DNA of 64,000 nucleotides from Paractinoplanes maris (GTDB lineage Bacteria; Actinomycetota; Actinomycetes; Mycobacteriales; Micromonosporaceae). The DNA lies in contig NZ_JALPVL010000005.1 in NCBI RefSeq assembly GCF_023544465.1, forward strand, positions 372,001 through 436,000, given 5' to 3'. The notes beneath the pieces were generated by a model. It made no database searches. It was not told where the DNA came from and saw only the letters and a list, made by a program, of their open reading frames with translations. Every line of letters begins with the position of its first letter. The stretch's first letter is position 1. The position numbers and the translations under genes were made by a program. Shown here piece by piece: positions 37,100 to 45,885 of the stretch.

Positions 37100-38776
37100 T
37101 CAGTCGGTCAGCCACGCTTTCCGCAGCACTTGCAGCAGTGCCTTCTGCCGCTCCTGCAGGACCTGCGGCGTCCAGCGGTTGTGGCCGAGCACCTGGCTCG
37201 TCAGGGCGAACGTGGAGACGCCGTTGCGGGCGGCGAAATACGCCGTCTTCTTCTGAGCGAACTCGTAGTTTCCGGCCTGCGAGTTCTTCGTCCGGTTGAG
37301 CAGCACCAGATTACTGATCCGGTGCGTCCAGAACTCTCGCTGCGCGTCGGTGAAATTGACCTTCCACAGGGAGGCCGGCGCCGGATTCTGCGGTAACACG
37401 TGCTCGATCGTGATCCTCGCGTGCTCATAGGTCGCGCCCGATCCCTCGGCCAGAAGCTCGTCGAGGCGGAGCAGCACGTAACGCCGGACCTTCTCCTGCC
37501 GGTAGAGGTCGCCGTTCAGCTTCTGATCGACCTCGGCCTTCTCGGCATCGGACAGCACCAGCGAGGGTGCCGCCAGGCCTTGCCCGTCCGCCAGGTCGCG
37601 CAGAAGGCCGGCGTAACGCTGGGCTCGAGGAGTCGCGTAGACCCGGCGGATGAGCATGCTCGCCGCCAGGCGCTCGAGGCCCCGGAAGAAATCGTTCAGC
37701 CAGGCCGGGTCGTCCTCGTGATGACACATCGCCCACAGAGCCGGCGGCAACCAGTCGCTGTTGTCGATCTGCGCGAGTCGACGGAACCAACTGTTGACCT
37801 TCTCCGCACCAGCGGGGGCGGAGTAGGTGTACTCGCGGATCTGGCTGAAAGCGTCCGCGTAGGGAGTGAGGACATTGTCGATGAACTCGGCTCCCTTGCC
37901 GGGCGGATACTCGTTGAGCACCTGCTCCGGAAACTCTTTCAACAATTCCTTCTCCGGACGTCTCTTGGCAAAAATCATCCGGATGTGCTGGAAGAGCTCG
38001 GCGAAGAGTTCCCGCCCCACCCGCTCCTCAGCGATCTCCCACTTGTCTGCGTAGAGCTCCGAACTCGCCGCCGGCAGATTCCCGATGATCGTCGACTTGA
38101 AGATGTCGGTCGGCGACAGATCGAGCCCCCGGGCGTTCATGACGCTGAAGATCCGATGGGCACTGGCAAGGTTCGGAGTGCTGACAACGACCAGATAGGT
38201 GCGATCGCTCAGCATGAGCATGAGCTTGTCGCGCCGTTCCGCCGACCACGCCGAGAACCGCTTGTGCAGCGCCACCGCGTTTTCCCGGATGGCCGCCTGG
38301 GCCTCGTTCTTCGCAGCGCTCGGCTTCAGGTCGAGCAGCTCGGTGACCCCACCAGTGCGCTGGATGTGCTGCAGAAAGAAAGGTTGGTCGCGCTTGCGCA
38401 ACTCGAGCCGGGGTCGAGGCAGGAGATTGCGCACTTTGTTGCCCGGCTCCGAGATCATCTGGCCCAGGTCGGATCGAACCTCCGCGTCGTCGGCCAGGTC
38501 TCGCAGGACTGCCAGCAAGATCGTCAAGGTGGTGAGCCGCTGCTGGCCGTCGATGACTTCCGCCGCTCGATGCTGCGTCTCCTTGACCAACACCACGGAA
38601 CCCAGGAAATAGGGTTCGTCGGCGTCACGGTCGAGAGCCTCCGCCAGGTCCTCCAACAACTGAGTCGCCTGCTCCTCGCGCCAGGCGTAGGGACGCTGAT
38701 AGTCGGGAATGGTGAAGCTGTAGTCGCTGCAGAAGACCTTGTGGAGCGGCATCTCATGCGCTTCGAGCGGTTGCAT
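37100..38776 (-). CDS. DUF262/DUF1524 protein, GmrSD-type defence nuclease candidate
   Basis: A 558-residue protein. The N-terminal DUF262 (ParB-like nucleotide-binding) domain has IPDYQRPYAW (23-32) and VIDGQQRLTTLTIL (about 76). The C-terminal DUF1524 His-Me finger nuclease has IEHVLPQN (about 457) and ISNLVLLNRTKNSQAGN. This domain pair occurs in GmrS/GmrD-type restriction of modified phage DNA and related single-protein systems. The start ATG has GGAG 9 nt upstream. Its base composition is visibly less GC-rich than its neighbours, which suggests transfer. No methylase or partner gene adjoins it. Confidence 0.85.
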   Translation of the reverse strand: MQPLEAHEMPLHKVFCSDYSFTIPDYQRPYAWREEQATQLLEDLAEALDRDADEPYFLGSVVLVKETQHRAAEVIDGQQRLTTLTILLAVLRDLADDAEVRSDLGQMISEPGNKVRNLLPRPRLELRKRDQPFFLQHIQRTGGVTELLDLKPSAAKNEAQAAIRENAVALHKRFSAWSAERRDKLMLMLSDRTYLVVVSTPNLASAHRIFSVMNARGLDLSPTDIFKSTIIGNLPAASSELYADKWEIAEERVGRELFAELFQHIRMIFAKRRPEKELLKEFPEQVLNEYPPGKGAEFIDNVLTPYADAFSQIREYTYSAPAGAEKVNSWFRRLAQIDNSDWLPPALWAMCHHEDDPAWLNDFFRGLERLAASMLIRRVYATPRAQRYAGLLRDLADGQGLAAPSLVLSDAEKAEVDQKLNGDLYRQEKVRRYVLLRLDELLAEGSGATYEHARITIEHVLPQNPAPASLWKVNFTDAQREFWTHRISNLVLLNRTKNSQAGNYEFAQKKTAYFAARNGVSTFALTSQVLGHNRWTPQVLQERQKALLQVLRKAWLTD

Positions 38777-39135
38777 GGAGGCATTCTCCACAGACGACCG
38801 GGCGCCTTCACTCCACCGGATGGTTCTCCGGCGCCGAGCGAAACGTCCACATGATCGAACCGTTGGTCGCACAGCCCGGGCCGTTCACGCCCGAGAGCGC
38901 GGCAGCCGCCCTGCCCACCGTCCTGGAAGCCCACTCGCGGCTCCCGCAGCAGATCACTGAGAAGGGTGGACGGATTGTTTCGACCATGCCGCCCGGATCG
39001 GCCGCATGATCCCCGTCGCCGACGGCTGGACCGAGATCCGCCCCGTCCTCGGCCCCTGATCGAGTTGCTCTGCGTAGTGAGTGAATAACCCTGAATTGAT
39101 TGTCGTATGGCGATCTATCGATAGCGGCTCCTACC
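38777..39135. other. spacer with short frames, possibly gene debris
   Basis: A plus-strand frame from ATG 38851 to 39009 could encode 52 residues (MIEPLVAQPGPFTPESAAAA...). It is followed by an overlapping 17-residue frame (ATGA). Together they look like the frameshifted remains of a gene, but I cannot name it. The last 35 nt hold the promoter of the glycosidase gene. Confidence 0.3.
39100..39127 (+). promoter_or_regulatory. putative promoter with overlapping palindrome
   Basis: TTGTCG (39100-39105) and TAGCGG (39122-39127) are 16 nt apart, 8 nt before GTG 39136. The perfect palindrome CTATCGATAG (39115-39124) overlaps the -10 box and could bind a repressor. Confidence 0.4.
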
Positions 39136-40098
39136 GTGAGGGGCATGCTGGGAGCCTTGTACCGACCTTTTGTCGTTGCTGCGACGATTTTGCTCGTCGT
39201 TGCGGCCGGACCTCCGCCGGCTCAGGCGGCCCTGCCCACGCTGGCGGTCGGGGCGACCACGTCGGCCGCGGACACCGTGGGTAGCGGCAACACCTGTGCC
39301 GGCTTCCTCGATGAGCGGGCCCACCTGGGCAATCTGGGGATTCGCCGGGTGTTCGCGTCGGCCGGGCAACTGCCGCCGGCGGATGCGCTGAGCTGCCACA
39401 GCACCTATGGCGCGACGCTGTGGTTCTCGTTCAAGACCTCCTGTACGGCGGTGGCTGTGGCAGCCGGCAGCTGTGACACCGAGATCGTCAACATCGCGGC
39501 CGCCATGCCCGCCAACAGCTACCTCACGTACAACCACGAGCCCGAGAACGACATGACCGGCGTGCAGTTCGTGGCCGCCTTCCAGCGCGTCTACACCCTG
39601 GCCAAGCTGACCAACCCGGCCGTGAACGTCGTCCCGATCTACATGTCGTACCAGTGGCGTTCCGGCTCGACCCGGGTCACCAACAACGGCACCGGTGGCG
39701 ACAACGAGGTCCGGGACTGGATCGTGCCGGCCACATCGGTCGACGCCTACGGGTTCGATCTGTACTGGCAGGCCAGCACCCGTGGCAGTGAGCCGGACGA
39801 CCCGATCAGCGTCGGCGCCGACCCGCGGATGATCCGGTGGTACAACGCCGTCTCCGGCCTCGGCAAGCCGCTCACCCTGCCCGAGTGGGGCATCGACGAC
39901 GACCAGGGCACGCGGGCGTCCCGCGGGCCGGCCATCCGAGCCTCGCGGACCTGGCTGACCACCCATGGCTTCCGCATCATCAGCTACTGGCAGCTCGACA
40001 ACTGGTACCTGGGCACGACGACGGTCCCCGCGGGCGGATACGCGGACCCCGACGGCGTCGCCGCCTACCAGGAGCTGGTCGCCGCGGCGATCCCGTGA
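39136..40098 (+). CDS. secreted glycoside hydrolase-like protein
   Basis: A 320-residue protein with a signal peptide (hydrophobic PFVVAATILLVVAAG, cleavage after AQA near 34) and a TIM-barrel-like body. LTYNHEPENDM carries a candidate acid/base Glu, and TLPEWGIDDDQG a candidate nucleophile Glu at a strand end, as in clan GH-A enzymes such as GH26. It probably cleaves a polysaccharide outside the cell. The start is GTG 39136; ATG 39145 is possible, though its AGGGG lies only 1 nt away. Confidence 0.7.
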   Translation: MRGMLGALYRPFVVAATILLVVAAGPPPAQAALPTLAVGATTSAADTVGSGNTCAGFLDERAHLGNLGIRRVFASAGQLPPADALSCHSTYGATLWFSFKTSCTAVAVAAGSCDTEIVNIAAAMPANSYLTYNHEPENDMTGVQFVAAFQRVYTLAKLTNPAVNVVPIYMSYQWRSGSTRVTNNGTGGDNEVRDWIVPATSVDAYGFDLYWQASTRGSEPDDPISVGADPRMIRWYNAVSGLGKPLTLPEWGIDDDQGTRASRGPAIRASRTWLTTHGFRIISYWQLDNWYLGTTTVPAGGYADPDGVAAYQELVAAAIP

Positions 40099-40117
40099 CG
40101 GTCGGGCCGCAGCCGGG

Positions 40118-40522
40118 TCAGCCCAGCGCGGCCAGGGCGCACGTCTCGTCGACGTCGGAGGTGTCACCGCTGACGCCGATGGCGCCGATCACGACGCCCT
40201 CGGGATCGCGGAGCAGGATGCCGCCGGCGGCGGGGGCCAGGCGGCCGGCGCTGACCGCGGCGAGGGATGTGAAGAAGGCGGGATAGCGGTCGGCCCGCTC
40301 CCCGATCTCGCGGGACGACAGGCCCATGCCCAGAGCCCCGTACGCCTTGGCCGTGGCGATGTCGACGCGGAGGATCCCGGCGCCGTCCTCCCGCTTGACG
40401 ACCACCGGATGACCACCGGCATCCAGCACCACCACGGCCAGGGGCGCGGCCTCGATCGAGCGGGCGTGCCGGAGCACGCCGTCGGCCAGGGCGTCGGCCT
40501 GAGCCAGGGTCAGCGGGGTCAT
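40118..40522 (-). CDS. GlcG/HbpS-family (DUF336) protein
   Basis: A 134-residue protein with the DUF336 pattern (PLAVVVLDAGGHPVVVKREDGAG, TAKAYGALGMG, GGILLRDPEGVVIGAIGVSGDTSDVDE). Members bind haem or other small ligands or act as accessory proteins in catabolic operons. The ATG overlaps the stop of the dehydrogenase gene upstream and has a GGAGGAG site, so the two are coupled. Confidence 0.8.
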   Translation of the reverse strand: MTPLTLAQADALADGVLRHARSIEAAPLAVVVLDAGGHPVVVKREDGAGILRVDIATAKAYGALGMGLSSREIGERADRYPAFFTSLAAVSAGRLAPAAGGILLRDPEGVVIGAIGVSGDTSDVDETCALAALG

Positions 40523-41397
40523 CGTTTCTCCTCCAGAACCTCGAGCAGCGCCGCCGCGTCGGCGTCGGCCCAGCCCGTGTCGGCGGCGCGCTCGTAGAGC
40601 GGCAGCGTCGCATCGAGCACCGGCGTGGAAATGCCGACCGACTGGGCCAGCTCCCGGACCAAGGTGACGTCCTTGATGAACATGGACACCTTAGCGGTGG
40701 CGGGTCGATAGGAACGTTCCACCATGAGCGGGCCGCGCTTGTCGAAGATGACCGAGCCGCCGGCGCCGTCGCGGACGGTCTCGTAGAGGACGGCCGGATC
40801 GAGCCCGGCGGCCACACCGAGCGCGAACGCCTCGGCGGTGGACGCGTTGTGAATCGACACCAGCAGATTGGCCACCAGCTTCATCCGGGTGCCGTCGCCG
40901 AACGGGCCCAGGTGGCGGACTGAGCGGGCGAACGCCTCGAGCGCCGGCCGGGCGGTCTCGAACGCCGCCTCGTCACCGCTGCCGAGCACCACGAGGTCGC
41001 GCACCTTGGCCTGGGCGCCGGTGCCGCTGATCGGGCAGTCGAGCAGTTCGACACCCGCGGCCGCCAGCAAGGACCGGCATTCCTGCTTCACCGCGAGCGA
41101 CAGCGTGGACGTGTCGACCACGACGGGATCCCGCCCGGTGCCGAGGGCGGTGGCCAGCTCGGCGCAGACCTGCCGGGCGGCCTCGGCGGAGGGCAGAGAG
41201 GTGATCACGACGGTGGACTCGCGGGCGAGCGTCGCCAGATCGGCGGCCGGGCGGCCACCGCGGGCGGCCAGTGCCTTCACCGCCTCGGGGGAAACGTCGG
41301 TGCCGGTCACGTCGTAGCCGGCATCCAGCAGGTGGCCCGCGATCGCCGAGCCCATGATGCCGAGGCCGACCACCCCGACCGTCGTCACTGTCGTCAT
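40519..41397 (-). CDS. 3-hydroxyisobutyrate dehydrogenase-like NAD(P) enzyme
   Basis: A 292-residue beta-hydroxyacid dehydrogenase: VGVVGLGIMGSAIAGHLLDAG, VVDTSTLS, DCPISGTGAQAKVRDLVVLG, catalytic Lys in GTRMKLVANLL. It oxidises a 3-hydroxyacid or reduces a semialdehyde. It lies 140 nt from the divergent cyclase operon, and both seem part of one pathway. Confidence 0.85.
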   Translation of the reverse strand: MTTVTTVGVVGLGIMGSAIAGHLLDAGYDVTGTDVSPEAVKALAARGGRPAADLATLARESTVVITSLPSAEAARQVCAELATALGTGRDPVVVDTSTLSLAVKQECRSLLAAAGVELLDCPISGTGAQAKVRDLVVLGSGDEAAFETARPALEAFARSVRHLGPFGDGTRMKLVANLLVSIHNASTAEAFALGVAAGLDPAVLYETVRDGAGGSVIFDKRGPLMVERSYRPATAKVSMFIKDVTLVRELAQSVGISTPVLDATLPLYERAADTGWADADAAALLEVLEEKR

Positions 41398-41403
41398 CCG
41401 GCC

Positions 41404-41409
41404 ACCGTA
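41404..41409 (-). promoter_or_regulatory. putative leaderless -10 box (TACGGT)
   Basis: TACGGT lies 6 nt before the ATG at 41397. The same hexamer precedes the minus-strand starts at 46566 and 51218. Confidence 0.4.
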
Positions 41410-41537
41410 GGGCGGGCGGGATCCCGTACGGGTGTCGTCCGCCGTCAGTGCCGGGGCGAAGGACTGCTGGCCGCGGAGAGTCCCTGCGGCGTACGGCGGT
41501 CATACAGTCGGCGGACCCGAGCGGAAGGAGGGTCGCC

Positions 41538-42233
41538 GTGCGTCTCGTCGACCTGTCACAGGACATCTACCAGGGCATGCAGGTCTACCCCGGGCATCTG
41601 AAGACGGTGGTGTTCGACCACGCGTCGCACGAGGAGACGGCGCTGCGCTTCGTGGGCGGCTTCTCGTTCCAGACCAAGGGATTCATGATGAACGACAACG
41701 GGCCGACCCACGTCGACTCGTTCTCGCATCTCGACCCCGACCCGTCGGCCCAGACCATCGACCAGATGTCGCTCGACCTCTTCTACGGCCCGGCCGTCTG
41801 CCTCGACGTGTCGCACGTCGAAGCGCACCAGGACATCACGGCCGAGCACCTCGACGCGGCGCAGGAGGCGCACGGGGTGACCGTCGAGCCCGGCGACATC
41901 CTGTTGCTGCACACCGGTACGCACGGCCGGTACGCGGGACAGGCCAAGTATCTGACCGACTTCCCGGGTCTGGGCGAGACCGGCAGCGAGTGGATCGTCG
42001 AGCACGGCGTGAAGACGTTCGGCGTGGACAGCCCGACCCCCGACAACCCGGTCAGCAAGTCGTACCCGTGCCACATGATGTGCCGGCGCCACCACATCAC
42101 CCACTACGAGAACCTGACGAACCTGGACCAGCTGATCGGCAAGCGGTTCACCTTCGCCGGCTTTCCGCTCAAGGTGATCGGCGCCCACGGCGGCCCGACC
42201 CGCGCGGTGGCCATGCTCGACGAGACGGCATGA
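41538..42233 (+). CDS. cyclase-family (kynurenine formamidase-like) metal hydrolase
   Basis: A 231-residue cyclase-family protein with metal motif GPTHVDSFSHLDP, LLLHTGTHGRY and GVDSPTPDN. Members hydrolyse cyclic amides, lactones or formamides. GTG 41538 has a strong AGGAGGG site 5 nt upstream. It heads a plus-strand operon in which each gene overlaps the next: cyclase, SDR, acetoacetate-CoA ligase. Confidence 0.85.
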   Translation: MRLVDLSQDIYQGMQVYPGHLKTVVFDHASHEETALRFVGGFSFQTKGFMMNDNGPTHVDSFSHLDPDPSAQTIDQMSLDLFYGPAVCLDVSHVEAHQDITAEHLDAAQEAHGVTVEPGDILLLHTGTHGRYAGQAKYLTDFPGLGETGSEWIVEHGVKTFGVDSPTPDNPVSKSYPCHMMCRRHHITHYENLTNLDQLIGKRFTFAGFPLKVIGAHGGPTRAVAMLDETA

Positions 42234-43033
42234 GCGCGGCCTCTTCCCACGGCCGGACGGCGGCTGATCGGGTCGCGGGCCGGACGGCCGTCGTGACCGG
42301 TGCGGGCAACGGGCTGGGGCGGGCGATCACGCTCGCCCTGGCCGGCCGGGGTGCCCATGTGGTGGCGGTGGGACGCACCGTCGAACGGCTGGAAACCGTG
42401 GTGACGGAGGCGAAGGAGCTCGCCGGCAGCGTCCGGGCCCTCGCGGCCGACGTCGCCGACGCGGCGAGCGTCGGGGCGCTGGCCGGGGAACTGGCCGGCG
42501 AGACGGTGTCGATCCTGGTCAACAACGCGGGAGTGCCCGGACCGGTGGCTTCGCTGGTCGACATCGAGCCAGATGAGTGGGACGACGTCTTCGCGGTCAA
42601 CGTGCGAGGCACCTACCTGATGTGCCGGGCCTTCCTGCCCGGCATGGTGGAGCGCGGCGCGGGCGACGTCATCAACGTGGCCTCGGTGAGCGGCAAACGC
42701 CCGCTGATCCGGCGTACGCCGTACACGGCGAGCAAGATGGCCGTCATCGGGCTGACCCGGACCCTGGCCTACGAGGTCGGCCCGGCCGGGGTGTCGGTCA
42801 ACTCGCTCTCCCCCGGGCCAGTCGACGGGCCACGGATGACCCGCAACTTCACGCTGGAGGCCGAGCGCACCGGTGTCTCCTACGAGCAGGCCGAGGAGGC
42901 GTTCGTGTCCCGGGCGGCTCTGCACCGGATGCTCACCGAGGACGAGGTGGCGGCCGCCGTCATCGCCATGCTGCACATGCCTGGCCTGTGCGCGGCCGAC
43001 ATCGACCTGTCAGCCGGGATGGTCGCCCCTTGA
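42230..43033 (+). CDS. short-chain dehydrogenase/reductase
   Basis: A 267-residue classical SDR: TGAGNGLGRAI, NNAGVPGP, catalytic Ser in INVASVSGK, and YTASK (Tyr/Lys). It probably interconverts a secondary alcohol and a ketone in the pathway. ATGA overlap with the cyclase gene and TTGA overlap with the ligase gene show tight coupling. Confidence 0.9.
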   Translation: MSAASSHGRTAADRVAGRTAVVTGAGNGLGRAITLALAGRGAHVVAVGRTVERLETVVTEAKELAGSVRALAADVADAASVGALAGELAGETVSILVNNAGVPGPVASLVDIEPDEWDDVFAVNVRGTYLMCRAFLPGMVERGAGDVINVASVSGKRPLIRRTPYTASKMAVIGLTRTLAYEVGPAGVSVNSLSPGPVDGPRMTRNFTLEAERTGVSYEQAEEAFVSRAALHRMLTEDEVAAAVIAMLHMPGLCAADIDLSAGMVAP

Positions 43034-44970
43034 CCCCGCCGGTGAGCGGTTCGCGGGCTCTGTGGGAGCCGCCGGGCGACATCCGGGAGACGTCCCGGAT
43101 CGGGCACTATCTGTCCTGGCTGGGCAAGGACTTCGCCGGCTACGCGGATCTGTGGCAGTGGTCGGTCGACGACCTGCCCGGCTTCTGGCAGTCGATCTGG
43201 GACTACTTCGAGGTCATCGCGCACGACCGGCCGACCGCCGTGCTGGCCGACACGTCGATGCCCGGCGCGAAATGGTTCCCCGGCGCCACCCTCAACTACG
43301 CCGAGCACGTGCTGCGCATGCCCGGCCTGGCCGACGACGACCCGGTTGTCCTCGCCTACAGCCAGACCCGCGAACCGGTGACCCTGACCAAGGCGCAGCT
43401 ACGGGAAAAAGTCCGGCTCGTCCGCGCCGGCCTGCGCGCGAAAGGCATCGGCCCCGGCGATCGGGTGGCCGCTTACGCCCCGAACATCCCCGAGACGTAC
43501 GTCCTGATGCTCGCCACCGCCAGCCTCGGCGCCACCTTCTCCTCCTGCGCACCCGAGTTCGGCGTCCGCAGCGTCATCGACCGCTGGCAACAAATCGAAC
43601 CGACCCTGCTCGTCGCGGTCGACGGCTACCGCTACGGCGACAAAGCCATCGACCGCCGCGACGAGGTCACCGCCATCACCGCCGCCCTGCCCTCCCTCCA
43701 GCACGTCGTCACCATCGGTTACCTGGAACCTTCCAGAGACACCTTCGCCGAACTCACCGGCGACGAACCCCTGACCTACACACCGGTGCCGTTCGACCAC
43801 CCGCTCTACGTGCTCTACAGCTCCGGCACCACCGGCCTGCCCAAACCCATCGTCCACGGCCACGGCGGCATCCTGCTCGAACACCTCAAAATGCTCGCCC
43901 TGCACCACGACCTGGGCCCCGGCGACCGGTTCTTCTGGTTCACCACCACCGGCTGGATGATGTGGAACTTCCTGGCCAGCGGCCCCGCCGTCGGCGCCGG
44001 AATCGTCCTGTTCGACGGCAACCCGGCCCACCCCGGCCTGGAAACCCTGTGGAACCTCGTCGACCAGGCCGGCATCACCTACTTCGGCACCTCAGCCCCC
44101 TTCCTCATGGCCTGCCGCAAAGCCGGCCTCACCCCGCACAAGCCGCAGCTGAAGGGCGTCGGCTCGACCGGCTCACCCCTGCCTTCCGAGGGCTTCCACT
44201 GGGTCTACGAGACGATCGGCGACCGCCTGCAGCTGCAGTCCCTGTCGGGCGGCACCGACGTCTGCACCGGCTTCGTCGGCGGGGTACCGCTCCGGCCCAT
44301 CCGCGAGGGTGAGATCGCCTGCCGGGCCCTGGGCGCCAAGGTTGAGGCCTACGACCCCGAGGGCCGCCCGGTCGTCGATCAACTCGGCGAGCTGGTCATC
44401 ACCGCGCCCATGCCGAGCATGCCGGTCGGCTTCTGGAACGATCCAGACGGCAAGCGCTACCGCGAGGCCTACTTCGACGTCTTCCCGGGCGCGTGGCGGC
44501 ACGGCGATTGGATCACCGTGCACGCCGACGGCTCGTGCGTGATCACCGGCCGCTCCGACGCCACGCTGAACCGTGGCGGCGTACGTCTGGGGACCTCCGA
44601 GTTCTACGCCGTGGTCGAGGCGCTGCCCGAGATCGCCGACTCGCTCGTCGTCCATCTGGAGCCCGACACGCTTCTGCTGTTCGTCGTGCCCGCCGGCGAT
44701 CAAGAGCTCGACGACGCGCTGCGCAGCCGGATCCGCCGCGAGCTGCGCGAGGCCCTGTCGCCGCGCCATCTGCCGGACGAGATCCACGCCGTACGAGCGG
44801 TGCCGCGCACCCTGTCGGCCAAAAAACTCGAGGTGCCCGTCAAGCGAATCCTCACCGGCACCCCGGTCGAGGAGGCGGCCGCACTGGGCGCCCTGGCCAA
44901 CCCCGAGTCCCTGCAGGCCTTCGCCACGCTCGACCGGCAACAAGCCAACGGCCACCGCAACCCACCGTGA
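43030..44970 (+). CDS. acetoacetate-CoA ligase (acyl-CoA synthetase)
   Basis: A 646-residue adenylate-forming enzyme with YSSGTTGLPKPIVHGHGG, GSTGSPLP, LSGGTDVC and the C-terminal acetoacetyl-CoA synthetase-type region SAKKLEVPVKRILTG. It turns acetoacetate or a similar 3-oxoacid into its CoA thioester using ATP. The TTG start overlaps the SDR stop and gives the usual N terminus. The last eight codons and the stop are duplicated downstream as a 26-27 bp tandem repeat. Confidence 0.85.
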   Translation: MTPPVSGSRALWEPPGDIRETSRIGHYLSWLGKDFAGYADLWQWSVDDLPGFWQSIWDYFEVIAHDRPTAVLADTSMPGAKWFPGATLNYAEHVLRMPGLADDDPVVLAYSQTREPVTLTKAQLREKVRLVRAGLRAKGIGPGDRVAAYAPNIPETYVLMLATASLGATFSSCAPEFGVRSVIDRWQQIEPTLLVAVDGYRYGDKAIDRRDEVTAITAALPSLQHVVTIGYLEPSRDTFAELTGDEPLTYTPVPFDHPLYVLYSSGTTGLPKPIVHGHGGILLEHLKMLALHHDLGPGDRFFWFTTTGWMMWNFLASGPAVGAGIVLFDGNPAHPGLETLWNLVDQAGITYFGTSAPFLMACRKAGLTPHKPQLKGVGSTGSPLPSEGFHWVYETIGDRLQLQSLSGGTDVCTGFVGGVPLRPIREGEIACRALGAKVEAYDPEGRPVVDQLGELVITAPMPSMPVGFWNDPDGKRYREAYFDVFPGAWRHGDWITVHADGSCVITGRSDATLNRGGVRLGTSEFYAVVEALPEIADSLVVHLEPDTLLLFVVPAGDQELDDALRSRIRRELREALSPRHLPDEIHAVRAVPRTLSAKKLEVPVKRILTGTPVEEAAALGALANPESLQAFATLDRQQANGHRNPP

Positions 44971-45010
44971 GCCAACGGCCGCCGCATCCACCGTGAGCCA
45001 GCAGCGGCCG
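44944..45010 (+). repeat. 27-bp tandem duplication of the ligase gene's 3' end
   Basis: Unit 1 (44944-44970) is the last eight codons plus TGA of the ligase gene. Unit 2 (44971-44996) repeats it with a few changes and one base fewer, again ending in CCACCGTGA. A decayed third unit begins at 44997. Confidence 0.8.
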
Positions 45011-45026
45011 CGGAGCGGAGTGCGGG

Positions 45027-45067
45027 TTGACCGGAGGCCGGAATGGTGCTGATAATGCTAGCACTAT
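45027..45067 (+). promoter_or_regulatory. promoter and overlapping operator of the GntR gene
   Basis: TTGACC (45027-45032), an 18-nt spacer and GATAAT (45051-45056) lie 9 nt before ATG 45066, with no ribosome site. The 16-bp near-palindrome ATAATGCTAGCACTAT (45052-45067) covers the -10 box and start codon, as expected for autorepression. Confidence 0.65.
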
Positions 45068-45413
45068 GAGGTGGACGGTGGATCATTCGTCGCGGGAGCT
45101 GCTGCAGCATCAGATAGCCGGCTGCGTGCGCCAAGGGGTAGCGTCGGGCGAGCTGGCGGTGGGTGAGCAGTTGCCGCCGGCGGCCGAGCTGGCCGAGGCG
45201 CTGTCGGTCGATCGCAACACGGTGCTGGCCGCCTATCGGCAGTTGCGGGACGAGAGCCTGCTGGAGTTCCGCCGTGGTCGCGGGGCGCGGGTGGCCTCCA
45301 CGGTCACCGAGCCCGCTCCGGTGACCGAGGCGGCGCAGAGCCTCGTGACCGTGGCGCGGCAGCACGGGCTCGGGCGCACCGACCTGATCCGCCTCATCGA
45401 GAAGCTGACGTGA
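45066..45413 (+). CDS. GntR-family regulator, YtrA-like (no effector domain)
   Basis: A 115-residue protein: winged helix (LLQHQIAGCVRQGVASGELAVGEQLPPAAELAEALSVDRNTVLAAYRQL) followed by only about 40 helical residues. This is the YtrA-type layout, which usually represses its own operon encoding membrane proteins. The next gene, 19 nt downstream, encodes a membrane protein. The palindrome over its own promoter supports autoregulation. Confidence 0.8.
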   Translation: MRWTVDHSSRELLQHQIAGCVRQGVASGELAVGEQLPPAAELAEALSVDRNTVLAAYRQLRDESLLEFRRGRGARVASTVTEPAPVTEAAQSLVTVARQHGLGRTDLIRLIEKLT

Positions 45414-45432
45414 TCCGGGAAGGGCGGCACCC

Positions 45433-45885
45433 ATGACAGCATCCGCGTACTCGATCTATACCGGGCGGGCCACCAACTGGCCGATGGTGGTGCTGACCAC
45501 GGCGTTCGCGGTGCCACTGCTGGCCCTGTCCCAGGCCGGCCTGGTCATCCCGGTGCTGCTGGCGCTCGTCGTCGTGTCGGCCAACCTGCTGACGGCCACC
45601 AGCATCCGCACGGCGGCCGGCCCCAACGGGGTGACTGTCCGATGGGGAGTGGCGGGCTGGCCGCGATGCACCTACCGCCTCGAGCAGATCGAGCGGGTCG
45701 AGGTGGTCGACCTGCCGCTCTGGCGGGTGTCCTACGGATTCTGGTGGACCCCGGGCAGCACCAACTGCACGGTGCGCCCCGGGCCGGCGTTGCGCTTGAC
45801 CCTGCGTACGGGAAGGACGGTGACCATCACCGTGCCGGACGCCGCCGCGGCCGTCACCGCCCTCACCGACGCCCGGTCAGCGTGA
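45433..45885 (+). CDS. small membrane protein co-transcribed with the GntR gene
   Basis: A 150-residue protein with two N-terminal hydrophobic helices (about 18-55), then a beta-rich cytoplasmic domain (TYRLEQIERVEVVDLPLWRVSYGFW...LRLTLRTGRTVTITVPD). That domain resembles bacterial PH-like domains of membrane-associated DUF proteins. Function is unknown. Its stop overlaps the convergent dehydratase-VOC gene by 9 nt. Confidence 0.65.
   Translation: MTASAYSIYTGRATNWPMVVLTTAFAVPLLALSQAGLVIPVLLALVVVSANLLTATSIRTAAGPNGVTVRWGVAGWPRCTYRLEQIERVEVVDLPLWRVSYGFWWTPGSTNCTVRPGPALRLTLRTGRTVTITVPDAAAAVTALTDARSA

Noticed and set aside
37400-38854. A 484-codon plus-strand frame opposite the DUF262 gene
   Set aside because: No recognisable domain. 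The minus-strand gene carries both conserved signatures.
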